Shown: positions 1 through 13,779 of the stretch, in pieces
Layout of the letters: the number at the start of each line of letters is the position of its first letter
Numbering within the stretch: position 1 is the first letter of the stretch
Source: Triops longicaudatus
Taxonomy: Eukaryota; Arthropoda; Branchiopoda; Notostraca; Triopsidae
Direction: 5' to 3'
Assembly (NCBI GenBank): GCA_022885665.1
Contig: JAGQDJ010000043.1
Location: 124,001-188,000, forward strand
DNA: 64,000 nt
The notes under the pieces: generated by a model
The model's database searches: none
What the model was told of the DNA's origin: nothing
The model's input: the letters and a program-made list of their open reading frames with translations, nothing else
Position numbers and translations under genes: made by a program

Positions 1-3000
1 TCCTAAAATCCTTATCTTGTTTTTGGAGATATTTCCGGAATTGTTTGTTAAGAAGAATCCGGTTCGAATTTCATGCGTGTTGTCTCTTTTCGAGAGTATA
101 GCGTGCATTCCTCTGCTACTGCGGTAGGTAGTAATCCTATCTTGGCTCAAATAACGCGTTTATGTAGTTCTACCTGAAGATTAAAAAGGAGTCCACCTTG
201 ATGCGAGATGTAGGGCTTTCCGTTGTCTTTATTCGGGCGAGGGACTAATTGGGTAAGACAAACATAAAAATATTTTAGGAAAAGTACAGAGAGAAGCCCC
301 CGTGTGCGTGTTTAGAGCCTATCGTTGAGGCAGAGTGAATTGCCCCCCTTCTTTCGGCAACACGGGTTACGCCTTGTGTGTTTTATACGCCCAGACGTCG
401 TCTTGTGTGTAAGTGCTTATTAGTCGACGCCGCCGACGCCAGGAAAACCATAGAAAAGCCAAGCCTTCTGAGGGCGTAAAAAGTTTTTTTCCCTTCTTTT
501 TATAGGCTTTTTTTTCTGGGTTTGCAAAGTATAGACTTTTCAATTGAACCTCCGTTATTATTAAGAACTGAGGGAATGTTGTGGAGTCAGTTAACTGTCA
601 TTTGCACTCGGTCTGAACACACCTCAGTCCTGACCATAAGACCATGCTAATGACGCAGTGTAAACTAACGTAACCATGGCGGCTACCGGATAACTACCGC
701 CTTTGGCCCATGCTGTTTAACTCTTTTTTTTTTCTCTGTTACTCTCTTTAACCTTTCCTTTTTACACGGAAAATCTGTTCTTGTTATAGATTTGGGCTTC
801 TTTTAGGTAATGACAACGATATGCAGGCATAATGAAAGAGAGATCTATCTCTCACGTTTCAAGAACGTGTGTATGCAAGCATATCCAAGAATAAAACAAA
901 AAATCGTCCTTCGTGGCTGGTTGCTTTGCTTTGCTTACATGACAGCCACAGAGATGTTAACAATTTTGGCCAAGCAATTTGGGATTGCCTCAATCCCTCA
1001 AGAGTGAGATAAGCATCGACGCAAAAGCCAAGTTGGAGTGCCGCAATTTAAATATTTTAGAGGAGGCATGGAATATTGCGAAGGATCGGGCGTGCGGTCT
1101 GTTGTAACACTTAAAGCTTGGTGACTTTTTTCACAGTTTTATTGGAATACTTACTCTGTTATATTGAGGGATACGGTCGTAACAAGTTTTTGCATGCGAC
1201 GACCCCAGAGGGTCTGACAAATTTTTGGCGGAATCGGTACGTGATTGGAGGCAAGCTTAAAGGGCCAGGGGACAAAAACCGAGTGATTTTTATGGTTATA
1301 CCATAGCGGCCAACGTTGGATAGCCATGGTCAACACAGCAGGGTGACCACTTTAACCCATGTGGACCCCAAAAATCTTCAAGGGACGGCTCTGGAGTCCT
1401 ATGGACCATCGAGTTTAATAGGCGAAGACATTCATAACAATAAAACCAACCCGTAGCAAGGTGTCCACAAGGCCCTTTAACGCCCCTTACCCTCACTTGA
1501 CCATTTGCTTATGCGAGGGGTGACCAAAAAAGTAAGAAAAAATTACAACAGAGCCAAGTCCGGGCTTAAAGCGGCACGGATGATTGGACTTTTTAGTCTG
1601 ATAAAAAGGATAAAAACCAGGGCGAAAGGTGGCCATCTACTATCGTCATGTACTGCACGAGGATCCTTTTTCCGTGTTATGACACCCTCTCGGGATCCGA
1701 GTCTCGACATTCCACTCGTTGTAACCAAAAATTACCCTAGCTTTCAACATACAAACTACATGCATAAAAAGTGATGCAGTAAAGGGGGTTTGTTGCGTTT
1801 GTAAAAAAGGGAAGTTCCACGGGACTAAGCAATCTTGTAGACAGGATTAGACCCTCTCCTATCATATTTTTCTCTCTTTTTACCAAGGGGGTTGGAGGGG
1901 TCCTCAACCAGCCGGGTAATGAGACTTTATACGAATATTGCGATGTTATATTAGCTGAGTTTTTCAAATACTTCCAAGCGCGAACCTGTGCCAAAGGTAT
2001 GTCCCATAAAAGAAGAGCCAATTGGTTGTTGTTTAAGGACCATAAGGAGCTATACACTGTGATTGTCAGAAGGGAAAAAAAAAGGTGTTACAACAGACGA
2101 AAGGGCATGTGCCCTCTTTTGAAGCGTTTAACCTGAGATGAAATCTGGCTAACGTCCGAGGAAAAGGTCCGGAAAATGAAGCTTTAAGTGGGTATTTAAC
2201 TTGATGTAATCTCAGATCGGACCCTTTAAACTACAGGCTAAACTGTCCTAACATTTGGCCCTTGCGTTTGCAAAACATCTCAGATCCGGTTTTGGTCGGG
2301 GACAGAGTATTTGCAGTAAGTGATAGAACAAAAGCAATAACATACCAATGTACTTTTTTAGTTTGCAAAGTACTTAAAAATATTACAGTAGAAGGCAAGT
2401 CGTGGTGCAGGTATTCCAAACATTCTCTTTCTATTATGTTTGTTTTGTTGCTTTCCCTCTCTTATCTGATTATTAATTGGAACAAATGACAACCATCACT
2501 TGCTGAATTGATGCTGCTGTTACACCGGTGTAAACTGTCCATTTATGGATATGTACTTACGAAACTCATCCCTCGTAGATGCCCAATGCAGGACTCAAAC
2601 TGTAGCGTCAACGTAAGAAAGAAGAGGGGATTGCGTGACGCGATAGTTGCTACTTTTTGCCCTGTTTTAGGTTGATTAATAATTCTATTAACTTAGCAAT
2701 TGACTCTCCTATCTCCAGTTGCTTGCATTTTCCTGTGCATTGTAGAACATCGCAATCAACGTTTTGTCTACTACGCTACTATCTAAGATGCACGGCAACT
2801 ACTTATGTTCACGATATTTCGTCACGAATAGCAAATAAAAAAATAAATTAATTAAATATATTTGCACAAAACGTTAAAAATAATGCAGTTCTACATTTTT
2901 ATATAAAAAAATACGTCTGCTCAATAGGTGCTTTAATGAACTAAGTGTCTTCCTACCTGCCGAAACCTTTTTTTTTTTTCTTACTATAAAGGACTCCCAC

Positions 3001-3245
3001 AAAATTCACTTGAACTTCCTGACAAATCGAAAACAGACTAAACGAAACGCTTATGCAACACAAGGAAACATAGACAGCCGAAAGGAAAAACAAAATATAT
3101 GTGAATGCCACACTAGGGATGAAATGGAGTGTTTCTAGACGTATGTAGATGACGAATTAATAATTTTATATGCGAAAAATTCTGCACATGTTTACACTAA
3201 TAAGAGTGTGTATGAACTTTAAAATAAGAAAATTTCACATTTATG

Positions 3246-3362
3246 TACTTAACACCCTCTTACGCAGGGGGATGGAGGTTTAACCTCCCCCTCCCCCCAG
3301 AATGTTAACTTGATATTAATGAATACAAGCGACTTACAAAGTGTGCAATAAAATTTCATACG
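3246..3362 (+). repeat. Dispersed repeat family, copy A
   Basis: This stretch aligns by eye with the reverse complement of 43140-43246. Shared blocks in order are a short G/C-rich section with a GGGG..TTTAACC..CCCCCTCCC pattern, then AATGTTAACTT, then TTACAAAGTGT, then AAATTT(C/G)CATA. Both order and spacing are kept, so the two are homologous rather than chance matches. This copy lacks the long C tract and the terminal CAGGGCCGTAGCC block seen in copy C. It is probably a fragment of a non-autonomous mobile element. No coding capacity is visible. Confidence 0.55.
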
Positions 3363-6019
3363 GATAGTGGAACGACTTATTAACGACGTTCTTGCGAATC
3401 CCAATAAAAAAACAGTACTTAAAAAATGAATGACTCGGATTCGGAAAACTTTATTATGCCGGAAAAGAATTGCATCGTGATACTCAACTTTCATAGACAG
3501 GTAAACTTCCGATTAAAAAAAGTAACATGGAATGAAAGTGGTATAGAAATGTGCTCCTTACAAAAACATTTCCAAGTAATGACCTTTCAGTCAAACAGAA
3601 TGTTTACGGGTCACAACGTGGTCCCCACTGACAGTAGCTTTCAAAAATAACATAATGTACCGTAACAGAACGGAAGCTACCTAACTGACGGCAAATTAGC
3701 CAGTTAGTTTTATTTCTATTGTAGCGTTATTTAGTACGGGTATTGCAGGCACAAGACTTGAGTAAAAAAGAAAAAAAAAACGACGGTCCTTCAGTCAAAT
3801 TTGGCAAATAGCGTCTCCTGAGTTTGGGAGGCTTATCGTACGCCAAAAGGTTCAATTGGCAATATCCAACGCAAGCTAGCTAGGGTCAGGTTCTAATTCA
3901 TTCAGACAACCGTCTAAGTCTTGTGAGGAAGCGTACCTTCCAAAGAAACCTGATTGTTTCCTAGGTGGCATAAAGATGGCAAAGTTCTTTTCCTTATGGT
4001 TATAGCTATATGCAGTACTGAGCCTAAATATGCACCGCCTAATACTCCTCAGAATCCCCTAGCGGTACTATGGTACTACTATTCGTAGAACGTTGCAACA
4101 GTGCTATCTTTTATAGTGGTACTATCAACGTTAATTACCCAGTTGGTAATAAAAGAATTCTTCAAGTGTAGGCCTATATCACCTTCCGGGGGGTCAGTAA
4201 CTCAGGTTTGAAATACGTATCACAAATATGTCTAAGGAAGTAAATAATAAGATTATTTGCATGACCTGGGCGTGAAATCTAGGTAACTACTGGTATGGGG
4301 AGTTTTTCTATTGGAACCAATGAAGATATACAACGTACTCGCAGTGCTGGGCCGCATCGAGGGTTCCAATTCAGGGAAAGGAGGAGTTAGTTCCTGATTT
4401 GTAACCGCTGCGAACTTTCTCCAATAATCTCTTTTTTTTCCAAACAGTTTTTCCGATGGGAGGGGCTAACCCCTTACCCCCACTTGATGTCGCCGTTGTC
4501 TCTATTTCTGAAAATTGCCTAGATTCTACGTATCACCTATAGGTTCTGGTCACAGTAAGAGGAAACTTATAGAAGACACGATGGAAATCATTCACACATT
4601 GTGAATCGTTGCTTATTCGCCAACACGAAACGATCCAGAGATGAGACATTGCGCATAATCGCCAGGTGTAGTCTTACTAAGACCATTCATTCGAAATCGG
4701 GCGTCACGGAGTACGGGATGTTTTGATGCATTAAAGTGTAATCCCACAATTAAATTATAATATTTTTTAACTATAACAGGAATTTACAAGCATTTTTCGG
4801 TTTGACATTTGTCAGTTTTGTCAGTTAGTACAATGATATGGATTTTACAAATAATTTTGCTGCGAAGGAAATCCGGGTGTTGTTCTTGCCAATTAGACTC
4901 AATTAGCTAAGAGCTTCTAATCACTGTTAGGAAAAACATGTTAACCAGAGACTACTCCAGGAACTTCTGCAGCACGAAACAAGGTTTAAAACGTTTGCCA
5001 TTGTATGGGTGTGAGAGTTTGGGTAGACCAAACCATTAAGGACGTTACCGCAAAGACGTATGTTCGTTCTGCATACGTGTGGATGTGACGTTGCTTTCCT
5101 CATTCCTCCTCGACAATTGAAACCAAGTTCTTTGCCCCTAAGAAGTGTTCATACAGCGAGGTTTCTTTTCATAGAGCGCTAATCTTTATCACGCATGTGA
5201 TAATAAATTGCTGGATAGTTGTAAAGAACAAGCATGCGATTGTATACGCTTGTCAGTAAATTACAATTATTTTACTAATACAATTAGTCAATCTCTTCAT
5301 TACGTTAAGTAAGATGAAGAGTGAAATAATTGAAGACTGAAGTTCGCTTGTCAGATATGCAAACCAATTGAAAAAAAAAACATTACTCGAACATATTTTC
5401 TGAACGCTTTTGTACACCAGTAACACATGAAACAATCATTTTGCACGTTATTCATATAAATTTATAAATGTGTCTTTATTTATTTATTGTCCTTGCTAAT
5501 AGACATATTTGCACATTCTTCATAGAGTGATGTGCCGTACAGCGAACGACCGTAAGCGAACAACTCGTATTACGAACGCGCTCTGCTGACAAAAATACCT
5601 TGTTCAAACAAACGCCGACTCGGATAACGATAGTGAATAGGACTGGAATAGGGATAGCTGAATAGGGAGTCTTAACGCTCCACAGGACAGCTTAAGCGGT
5701 AAACTTGTGAACTGACGTTGTTGGCGCTCAGTAGGAATACAATGAACAAGTTAACAATTAGAAAATTTCTGGCAATAAAATTTAGACAATGAAAGCTTTT
5801 TTTAAGTTGTTATAAGTCTACGCAGAGAGCCGTTTATTCTTGTAACTTTAGTCTAAGACTTGTTTTGCACACTCTTCTCTATTAGTAAAATTCCCACCTG
5901 ATAATTCTATTTTTTCTGCGAATTTAGTATTTCCAGACTCTCTTTATTCACGTTTTAAACTAAACTGTGCAAACGAAAACTGATAGAAGATTATTTCAAT
6001 TAAAAGTTGAATCCAACTA

Positions 6020-6540
6020 GGGCTGGCAAAGTGCTTAGCTGAACCGAGTCTAGCTGAGGCGAACTCGGACTCGACTCGGCTCGGGTGAGACCAAACTCAG
6101 GCTCGGCTAGGCTCGCACGAGATTGGGCTTGGGTAGGTTGTAGGTTCGCATGAACCTGATTTTAAAAAATAGGCCCGACCCTAGTAGGAAAAGGACATGC
6201 GACACGCGATAGTAGGAAAAGGAGGAAAAAGAAGACAAAAGGAAGGTGACAGAGTAGAAATGACGAAAAAGTTAATTGGTATCTTTTTTTTGTAAACCTT
6301 GTTTCGTAATAATCAGTAGCGAGCTCTATACATTGAGAAAACGCTACATCTATACACAGCAGTACTTTCTCTTAAAACCGTACATGCGATCGTAAGCTGC
6401 CAGACGACGGCATATTGGGTCTCTTACAAGTTATTTTAGTTCTTAATGAAACATTCATGCTAAGCTCGGCTCAAGTGAACAGGCTCCAAGCTCGACTTGG
6501 CTCAGAAAAACAGCGAGCGGAGTCGAATCTTTGCCAGCCC
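6020..6540. mobile_element. Terminal-inverted-repeat element (MITE-like), about 520 bp
   Basis: The element begins GGGCTGGCAAAG (6020-6031) and ends with the exact reverse complement CTTTGCCAGCCC (6529-6540). The inverted symmetry continues imperfectly inward for roughly 80-90 bp, with repeated CTCGGCTCGG/GAGCCGAG-type blocks at both ends, while the centre is ordinary AT-rich DNA. No transposase frame is present, so it would be non-autonomous. I could not find a clear target-site duplication next to the 12-bp ends, so the superfamily is open; hAT-like is a guess from the end sequence. Confidence 0.6.
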
Positions 6541-9500
6541 GAAAGCAAAGCCACTTACGTCATTATTATTATCTAAATTCCTGTTTGAAAATGTTGAAAC
6601 AAAGACAGTATAAAGAAAATAGGCGGTAGCAGACGTGGTACAATGAAAAGAAAAAAGAAAAGCGTTTGTCACGAAGGGAATGTTCTAAGTTTCTTCATTG
6701 TCCACAAAATTGACTAGCAATCAAACGGCTAACCTATCTCCGGTTCGATTAGTTAGATACATATTCAATGTGACCTAAAAGCTAAGGCAATTAGTACTTG
6801 CCTAAGCTTGTCGATAACCTTACATTTAGGCCTACATGAACGCTGGAGACGTCTCTTGAGGCAGATATGGAAGATTTAAGACAACGAATTCTCCCCTATA
6901 GATGATCTTCAAATGCGATTAAATTAAAATTATATAAATACGCTATAAAATAAACTACATTTAGATGAACCCTACATTATCCCCGTACTCAGGGAGGATT
7001 CGGAGTGTAATTCCCCCCCCCCCCTCGCCGAAATTTTCATTTTATGATGGAACAACCTCAAGTGTCCAAGAAAATTGCTTTCGACTCCCCCCCCCCCCTA
7101 AACAAAATCCTGAGTCTAAAAATCCCTTTCAAAATCCAAGAACCCTTCTCTACATTTTAAATATTTTTTTTTCAACCTCGTATACAATGTCCTGCGATTC
7201 TGAATCAAATTCTGGAAAGGACTAAAGCGATTTTCAAGCAATATCTTGGTAAAGAGCACTTCGTACAACGAACTTTTCAAACAGCAAATACCATCCAGGA
7301 ACAGACTAGGTTCATTGTCCGAGGCACTACTGTATTTACATATAAATTAAACGCACTGAACTTAAATGTCTTATTTGTTTATGCAAGATGTTCATAAATA
7401 TTTTATTTTTAAATACTTTTATTGATAAGTCAACATTTTTGCCCATTCCAGTCGAGAAAAAAAGGTATTTTACATTACATGTATCCTTAATGGACGTTCA
7501 AAATAGTTTATGGTCCTTCTCAATTACTCCCTGCTCTTAATGAAATGACCACTGAAGGGTCACACAGAATACTTGTGTTACCTGAGGCTATCGTCCTCAC
7601 GATAAAAGTGGCGCCAAGCTTTAGAATGCAAGTGGGGCATTTTAACAGAAATTTACTTATCTCCTTAGTAATACCCTGTATTTGTGAATCACGTTTACTC
7701 TACGATGTTTCTTTGCTTTCACATACGGACCGCGCGGATAATAGCATCATAAAGAGCGTTAAATCTCACTAAGGAGTAGGTTTTTAAAATTAGTATCCTT
7801 CAGTTATTTCAACTTCAACCAAGCCTACGCTTTTATGCATACCTGATGTATTTTGCCAGCTAATCAGATAGTATATTCTACGGGTGAGAGTATTCCCGCA
7901 TGGATATTACAGGAGGAAACCGAAAACAGCCAAAAGAAGAAGAATGACACCAAATGAGGCTAATTACAATTAAGGGGTACACCTAAAGTGCGTTTTTCTT
8001 CCATTTCGTTTTTTTTCGTGCTTTTTTCATGTCTTTGTTTGAGTAAAGGTCTGGAAAAAACGTCTCTCAGAGCTGCGACTATGGATACTTTTGACGACAT
8101 GTTAATGAAGCATGGGTGCTTGTCTTAAGGCCGTTAACTTAATGACACTTCGAACTACCACCATATGAACACGGTGAGTCTTCCTATCCGGCCGGGTTAA
8201 AAATGTAGGAAAATTTTTCTTTAACCGCCTAACATGAAATCATCATAAAAGTCCTTCCAGAATCGTTAAAATTATTTTCGTCGTCCCTTTTGCGTTCTCA
8301 CATAACATTGTTTCGACCACGTTTTAACGACCATAATAAGCCCGGAACAGTCTGTCCCTGATGTGTATGTATATGCAAACTTCATTTGCAAGGCCTGGTG
8401 AGGTGACTTTCTGTCGGTCTAAGTTCCTTTTTCGGCGTGATGCGTCTTTGTAAATGGATTACTCAGGGAGCCAGGGGTGGTTGAGGAGTGACCAAAAGGT
8501 TGTACGGGTCTAAGTATCCGAATCGGTCGTGAAATGTGAAGCTAATGTTTACCCCCGCGAAATTGGCAGTTTTGGCTATATTTAGGGTTAGTTTCTAAAC
8601 TGCAGGAATTCATCAGAGCGCGGCAAATTAGCAAGGGGATAGGATGAAGGAGGGGTGGGCAGGGAGAAGGAAGTCGTATTGGTGTGTGACGATGAGGTGC
8701 TCAATTCAGTGTTTCGCCGAAGGATCCTTCAAAGCTTCCCGCCCTGTCATTAAGAACCTTTCTCGTACACATACGAGCCTTCGAGAAAAATTTTCAGCTT
8801 TTTCTGCCAGTTTAACCTGGGGAAATACATAGCAACCCTTTACAATTCACCCACCACTTTTTGGCTCAAATGAGTTCTGAAGGGGTTTATAGGAGTTGAC
8901 AAGCAAATTTTCTGGAACTTTATTAGTTGGGCGTGTGGAAAATTGGAAAACCCCAACTCTGACACATATCAACGAACTTGTTTTTACCCCTGGCATCCCC
9001 TTTTTCCTTCCACCTCAAAACCGACCAAATTGGTTTTTGGTTATTACTATTAAAAGTCTTTACGTGCAAATCTCACACTAACCTTGCACTATTACGCTAA
9101 ATTACTGACACTCCCAGCTCTATAAACCTTATCCCCCCCCCCCCCCCGGTACATAAGTGACACAAAACCCAGAGAATCCTTGCGGAAATCCTGTGCAATT
9201 TTTGTGTTCCTCTCAGAAAAACGTTGTCGATGTTCTTTTTGAAGAATAGAATAATCTCCTTTTCGTTCCCTCCTCTCATTGCTTTAACAGGGGCAACTTC
9301 TCAAAAGATTTGCAGTATGGGGATGGTAGTAGGGGTGGGGGTGGTGAAATCTTGGGAGCTGTATTATTGAGGGAGGGGGAGTTTACTTTGGAAGCTTTTC
9401 ATGCAACTTATCCCTGAAACCTGATAAGAGTCGAATTGAATAATGGAAGCACTTTGCATTGGATATGAATGTGCTGTATAGCAGTGGTGGAACGTTTGCT

Positions 9501-10056
9501 GTGGACTAATACTTGGCATATAGATAGGTCTTGGGGGAGAACAGGGATGGGAAAACCGAAGAAATCTGGAGGAAAACCGAAGAAATCTGGGGTCTTGTTT
9601 TCCAGCAATAAGACTCAATAGAATCTAGAAAAGTGCACCTCTTACACATAAGAAGGAGACGAGAAATCCAATATACCGTATTTGCTTTCTCCACTTTCTC
9701 ATGCCGAATTTGCCTTCAGTAAACCATGTTCTTTTAGAAGACTCAAGTTATATAAAAGTATGTTTATATAAGCAAATACGAATGTAAGTATTTTACCCAA
9801 ATGAATACTTTTCTCTGTATTATCTCTAGTCAGTTATTCAAAATATCACTTAAGCTTCTGTGCAAATTCATCAGATTTTGCAAGTGGTCCTCAATAGTGG
9901 GTAAATTACGCAAAGTTGGGTAAAAGTAACACGGTTTGGGGGACGGAACCCATACCAAGTAAATCAGTTGACTATTCAAGGTATTGCAGAACTGAGACTT
10001 CGTGAAGTATTAGCTCATGAAGTTTTAAAATACACGTTTAAAATTCTTCTTCAAGT

Positions 10057-10205
10057 TTCTTACAATTCTTTTTTTTCGTTCAGAATAAATTTTTCTTTAT
10101 TTTTTTTTCTTACGTGGAAGGTTAGATCCATATGTCCGTTGTCCATTTTTTTTTCCTCCGACCGGCGATTTTGAATAATGAGTGAAAACTATTGAGCAGC
10201 ACTAG
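10057..10205 (+). repeat. Dispersed repeat, partner of 13250-13405
   Basis: The stretch around 10155-10205, running from a CCGACCGGCGAT block through AAAACTATTGAGCAGCACT, resembles 13347-13393, where the blocks read CTGATCGGCGAT and AAAACTACTGAGAAGCACT. T-rich sequence precedes both. The two are in the same orientation about 3.2 kb apart. Identity looks like about 70 percent over 50 bp, so this is an old duplicate or two relics of one element. The second copy lies just upstream of the tandem array. Confidence 0.35.
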
Positions 10206-13200
10206 ACTGTGTCAACCAGAACCTTGCCCCCTTGAAAAGTCAAAGGGTATAATATGCATAGGAAATGAGTACCTCGTTTGTAACTACTGTTTCGAATTGT
10301 AATAAGGAGATACCGCTACCGGAACGAAAAAGTTACCTGGTACTTAAATGGTTGTCTTCCTAACAAGTTTTTAAGCACAGCTGCACGGGCAAAATGCAAC
10401 CCGGTTTAGTGAGTTTCACGTACGACCAATTCAATAGATAAGAATTGGCTTAATATAAATTATGGCCTCAAGCTTTAATCTTAAAATTTATTGAATTGGC
10501 TGAGCTTTATCTGAAGTAAAAAATCCTTCTAAATGACACTTGGCTTACATTTTTTTGAGTTCCGTCACAGCACAATATTATGTACAAGAAACATACATCG
10601 AAATTGAGGAAATTATCTTCTACTGACGTGTGCTCACTTGCCCTCTATTACCAAGAAGTCGTAGAAAGGGATAAACAAAAAACATGTTGACTCACTATTG
10701 AGTTGACATTGATGTGAAAACTGAAATGATTCGAAGTAACTGTACTTTAAAAACTTTACGCTTCAAGACGATATAAGTTTGCCTGACTTGAGAAAAATTG
10801 TTATACGTTTAAATTGACCAGTTTTTCCCATGAGCTTGCCCAGCTTGGTGCACAGTTAAAATAACGAGGACCTTTACACCCCCGCATTCAGAAAAAAAAT
10901 GTGAACTGCTCGTAAATTTGGAAAATCTTGATGGAGTTTTTTGAGGAACTAAAAAAAATGCAGGACGAGAATTCCTAGCATTCCTAAGTACAGAAAAGGT
11001 GTATTCTGTAATAGTTTATGACAAACCATGAATCACTCATGCCCTCAGCACATGCCCCCGCGTCTTATTGAACATCAACAGCCCGTGTGACACATCACTT
11101 CAGCAACTTTAACCTCAGCTCCCCAACCTTCTGACAAGCTTTAGTAGCTAAGAAGCCTTCAAACCCCCAACCCAAATCCACAAAAGCTCTCTACAGTGGC
11201 CTACTCAACAGGCATCTTTGTATATGGATTCCTTCTATTCGAGAAACTTTCCAGCAGAAAAAAAAGAAGGGGGAAGAAATGTGCTTCTTCGGCTTTCCAT
11301 CATTGCCACACTAACCACCGCCAACATGTCCCTTTGTTGTGTAAAATAGAAGAGGTTTCTTCTTTGAGGGAGTTGTATTGTCAACGACAGACCCTTCTAG
11401 CTAGCCCTCTCCAAAGTCTCTCTATCCCCTTAACAAGGAAAAAAGCAGAAAACGACAAACATATCCGACGCAGCTGCTTTGACCTCGCTTTTCACCGTGC
11501 AGCACGACATAATGTACAATCCGCTACAATCCATGCGAGAGACCGGGGAACAAAAGTATAGAGAAGTGGGGGCTCAGGTAACCACGAGACAGAACCACGG
11601 TAGCTCCACAATACAACTTCGTTTTTCATGGGTTACAGAACATCCATTCTTAGTGGAACCAACCACCCCAAGGAAATCTCATTGAAAAGCACAAGCGTAG
11701 ATAACCGGAGGCTGGAGCTTGTATGTAAACGCATACGTTGCTTTATAAAGGCGTTTTAGGTAGGGTGGAGAAGTGAAGAACTGTTTCGCTTTTTCCTGCT
11801 TTTTCACGTTTTCCGGTGACCCTGCTCAAATAGAGCGAATTGATCAGGGTAAAAAGAAGCCCGTTTGAGTGCAACCCCTCTCTTTGCCCCCGCACCCTAA
11901 CCGATATCCCATTTTTCGACACAGTCTCAATTTAGTCACCTAAACCTGTCCAATATGAGTTTATAAGTTATATGGTTTTGAGGGGGTTGAGATGACGACT
12001 TGACCGAAAAATTGCCCTCAGAAATTTGTGACCGGGACTTGTTTTTGGTTTGCCGTAAAACCAGCCATTAAGTAAGCCGTGACCGTTAGTTTACAACAAA
12101 TTTTTCCTTATTGGGGGGAGGTCGAATATATGCAGGATTGTATTCGTCATCTTTGCGTCTTACCCGAGACAGTCATAAAATAAAAATGAAAAAAGGGAGA
12201 GTTCCTATGGCACCCTGTTCTTCGCTACGGTTATGGTACTAGAAAGCTGGGCCTAGGAGAGGATCCTATGGCAGAATTGTGCCAGGAGATAGGGAGTTAT
12301 GGCACCCAAAAGTCAGGAATTGTTGCATGCTTGGGCCTTTGGTGGGTGTTTTATGCACATAAAGGCCTTATACAACTTTTGGGGGCGATTTTATATACTT
12401 TGGGACAACCAATGCCGCACTGGCAAAAACAGATGGCGAGAAAGAGAGCCGAGTTTTATAGGGACTAGCTACAGAGACAGCACAGTACTTTTCCCCCCTT
12501 TGGAAACTGCTACGGTGACTGGTTGAACTTGTACAGGAAAAAAGGTCGCTAGTTTCAGATGGAAATACTGGGGCTATAGTATTTTAATGGTTTCTGTCTG
12601 GGACGCTAGTCAGTTTTGTTGGACCGTCTCGCCCGAATTTTATGGCACGTGCCGAACGGCTTCAAACTCTCTTTGACGTTATCTGTACACAGCTGGGATC
12701 ATTTAGTGTTTTTTAAGTCTTCTTCAGTCTTCAGAGGAACATACACTGTCGAATCTCCGTAACCCCAAATCATGGAGGCCGGAAGTGGTCACCTGGAGGG
12801 CGGGGGGCGCGAAAATAAGGATCGATTGATACCGATCAAGTCTTACGGCACGAACCATACACTTTCATCGTTGAATTTTCCGTAAAACATGGGTCAACGT
12901 ACTGCGACGAAATAGTCATAACTTTCAGGGGGCATTTCTTTTCCTTACGAAAGTTCGAAATCCGCTTCCTTATATTTTTTCGGCACAAATGGGATATTGC
13001 CATTTTTGTAATAGTCACTAAATAAATTCCGCTTTCATTTGGTTTACTCTTTTTTTCTTTTAATAAAAATTGAGCTTTTTATATTTTAGAACATTTTAAA
13101 TCAGTAATTCTAAATAGCGGAAAAATTACCGAAAACTGGATAAAGGTTGCTTGGATTTGAGCAACAGAGGTCACTCCAAGAACAAACAAATAGTAAAATA

Positions 13201-13779
13201 TTTCAGAATTTTATTCTGCGAATATCAATAATCGGCCGGAAATCAGGTGCTAAAATAGTACTTGTTTTTATTATACAATTTCGCTTTAATCTTTTTTGTT
13301 TTCTTCTTTCGTCGAAATTTGGTTTACCTTGTAATGGTCGGTTTTCTGATCGGCGATCTTGGTTAAAGGGAAAAAACTACTGAGAAGCACTGAGTTACGA
13401 GGTATAGGGGTCATTACGATCCTCAATTACGATCCTCAATTAAATAAGAAATAAACAAATATTATCATGCTTTGTTAATAACAAGGGAGTGCTTCTGATT
13501 TTTTTATTCTTTAACCAAATTCGCGATTCAAAAAACTTTTTTGTAATCAAATTTGGAAACTTCACCCAAAACTTGGGTAGTATGTTCAGTTTTGAGATGT
13601 CTTAAACTGGCAGAGCCTAGTTGTTTCATTTTTTTTATGGATATCGCCATATAATTGGGAAACTCCTTTTGTCGTAAAAAATATGACAATTTAATTTCCT
13701 AATACTTTTTCCGCCGTTAAATCAATTTTTTCTGTTGTTCAGAAACAGCCTCGCTTTCACTTTTTTGGCAAATAAATGG

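Larger units (their letters stand above)
1..13700. other. Gene-free region (no recognisable gene)
   Basis: I found no convincing coding exon here. Open frames are short, have no family resemblance and lack a consistent pattern of splice sites. Direct observations are homopolymer C tracts at 7013-7024, 7087-7098 and 9133-9147, a perfect 13-bp tandem duplication at 13413-13438, and the two repeat features listed separately at 3246-3362 and 6020-6540. A CCATGGCGGC motif lies at 674-683. The stretch could hold regulatory DNA for the RUNX gene downstream, or non-coding RNA that cannot be recognised by eye. Confidence 0.6.
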
